Below are positions 5,489 through 6,586 of a DNA stretch of 6,586 nucleotides, piece after piece (the stretch's first letter is position 1; every line of letters starts with the position of its first letter). Under the pieces are notes generated by a model, which was not told the DNA's origin, did no database searches, and saw only the letters and a list, made by a program, of their open reading frames with translations. This stretch comes from Acidobacteriaceae bacterium (lineage in GTDB: Bacteria; Acidobacteriota; Terriglobia; Terriglobales; Acidobacteriaceae): positions 2,319 to 8,904 of the forward strand of contig PMMJ01000370.1 of the NCBI GenBank assembly GCA_003162255.1, written 5' to 3'. The position numbers and the translations under genes are program-made.

Positions 5489-6586
5489 TCAGATGGTTGC
5501 AGAGCGCATCTCCAGAAGCGCCATCAAAAACGACAGCGTCGATTCCGCTCCCTGATTTTGATTGGCGCGGTCGGGATGCAGGCCGTCCCGGCAACCGCCG
5601 GTGACGGAATCATAAAGAGGGAGTTGCAGATCGTTGTCGCCCAGGAACCAGTTGAAAGCCGACCACGCTTCGCGGCTCCAGCGGCTGTCCCCAGTTACGC
5701 GGTAAGCTTCGAGACACGCGGAGACCGCGCCCGCGGCTTCAATCGGCTGTTGGTCGAAGCGGGCTTTTTCTCCGCCCTGGTGATAAAAGCCCTGCGACCC
5801 GATGGGGACAAAGTGGTGGTTGGTTTCGCAACGCTGCGTTTGCGACAGCCAATCCAGCGCCTCGAGACCGGCGGAAACCATACGATCGTCCGAGCAAGCT
5901 GAACCCACGCGCAGCATCGCCTGGGGGAGTCTCGCGTTGCCATAGGCTAGAACGTTTTCGAACCACTTCCAATCCGGCCCTCGGATCGCCTCATACATAT
6001 CGAGCAATCGCAGGCTGAGCGCGGATCTTACTTTGTGCGCGTCGCGGTCCCCAGGATAGGAATCGAGATACTCCTGAATTCCGAGCAAGGTATAGGCCCA
6101 GGCGCGGGGGCTGTTGAAAGCCACAGCCACGGGGAGGGAAAACTCGAACAGACGCCCGGCAGCGCACCGCAATGCCTGATCTTCAGAGCGGCCTAGAACC
6201 GTTCCCAGCGCCCACAATGCGCGCCCATGGCAATCTTCAGAACCTTCGGTTTCGTTCCACCGGCGATCGTAGCCAAGAAAGTTTCTGAATCTGCCTGTCG
6301 CGGGATTAAACGAATGCTCCAAGAACGACAAATACCGTAGAGACGAATCAAGCCTGCCCAAGTCCGGGGTAATGAAGTCTGGCGTAATGAAACCTGGAGT
6401 AAAAGGATTTGCTGTATCTGACCCGGCGTTTTCAAGCCGATGGTCGCCGAGTTGCGCCAGCAGCACGGTGAAAATGAGCGCGCGAGCGTTGTCGTCAGTG
6501 GTATAGCCCTCGGCTCGATTAGGAATGGTAAAGATCGCGTGCTGCAGCATTCCCGTGTCATCGGTCAGCGCGTTCACGTGAGTGAG
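5489..6586 (-). CDS. Putative toroid carbohydrate-active protein, 5' end beyond the window
   Basis: Open to the right edge: the codons before the GTG at 6577 read L-T-H with no stop, so this is probably the C-terminal part of a longer protein. Residues below are counted from that GTG, which is only a candidate internal start. Landmarks are TDDTGMLQHA (5-14), GYTTDDNARAL (24-34), YDRRW (103-107), SEDCHGRALWALG (113-125), NVLAYGNARLPQAML (208-222), QGFYHQGGEKARFDQQPIEA (262-281) and NQNQGAESTLSFL (339-351). Repeated amphipathic helices with conserved acidic and aromatic residues suggest an (alpha/alpha)-toroid like those of many glycosidases and epimerases. I recall such domains at the C-terminus of glycosyltransferases adjacent to GH130 genes, but no glycosyltransferase part is visible. 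No membrane segments are seen. Acidic candidates for a catalytic role are Asp28/29, Glu114, Glu280 and Glu345. It ends 18 bases before the GH130 start, consistent with an operon. Reaction and substrate are not determined. Confidence 0.75.
   Translation of the reverse strand, partial: LTHVNALTDDTGMLQHAIFTIPNRAEGYTTDDNARALIFTVLLAQLGDHRLENAGSDTANPFTPGFITPDFITPDLGRLDSSLRYLSFLEHSFNPATGRFRNFLGYDRRWNETEGSEDCHGRALWALGTVLGRSEDQALRCAAGRLFEFSLPVAVAFNSPRAWAYTLLGIQEYLDSYPGDRDAHKVRSALSLRLLDMYEAIRGPDWKWFENVLAYGNARLPQAMLRVGSACSDDRMVSAGLEALDWLSQTQRCETNHHFVPIGSQGFYHQGGEKARFDQQPIEAAGAVSACLEAYRVTGDSRWSREAWSAFNWFLGDNDLQLPLYDSVTGGCRDGLHPDRANQNQGAESTLSFLMALLEMRSATI
6362..6403 (-). repeat. 15-bp micro-tandem repeat in the toroid gene
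   Basis: Three imperfect 15-base units encode F-T-P-G, F-I-T-P-D and F-I-T-P-D (residues 59-72 counted from 6577). They lie between the TDDNARAL helix and the LGRLDSSLRYLSFLEH helix, so they probably lengthen a loop. Confidence 0.7.

Overview
The window is moderately GC-rich and every gene I can support lies on the minus strand, so transcription runs from high to low coordinates. The gene set is a secreted WXXGXW-repeat protein, a Gln-rich secreted protein, an OmpA-family protein with an Ala/Gln coiled coil, a two-helix Thivi_2564-like membrane protein and a GH130 glycosidase/phosphorylase beside an alpha-helical carbohydrate protein. It suggests a Gram-negative soil-type bacterium. An acidobacterium (Terriglobia-like) is my best guess, from recalled resemblance rather than a search.

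Right block (about 4255-6586), in transcription order: the 3' part of a gene with a TDDNARAL motif, probably an (alpha/alpha)-toroid carbohydrate-active domain; 18 bases later a GH130 gene; then, at an ATGA stop/start overlap with a strong ribosome binding site, a short gene with a CLNCG zinc-ribbon-like motif that appears broken by a frameshift. This is probably one operon acting on mannose-type glycosides or glycoconjugates. The toroid gene continues past the right edge, and its N-terminal part (possibly a glycosyltransferase domain) is not visible.

Middle (3765-4254): about 490 bases with no convincing gene. It holds an 8-bp hairpin downstream of the zinc-ribbon gene and a few weaker inverted repeats.

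Left-centre block (1080-3764): a small membrane protein, the OmpA-like protein (TTG start) and the Gln-heptad protein. They follow each other closely and end in a clear intrinsic terminator at 1080-1118. This looks like an envelope operon: an inner-membrane miniprotein, a peptidoglycan-binding periplasmic/outer-membrane protein and a secreted low-complexity protein.

Left end (1-881): a separate gene for an exported WXXGXW-repeat protein with a C-terminal 15-residue tandem repeat, cut off by the window edge.

No RNA genes, CRISPR arrays, insertion sequences or phage genes were recognised. The most unusual points are the apparently frameshifted zinc-ribbon gene with an otherwise excellent start site, and three nearby exported proteins that each carry a different polar low-complexity repeat. 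I see no clear evidence of a wholly new system.
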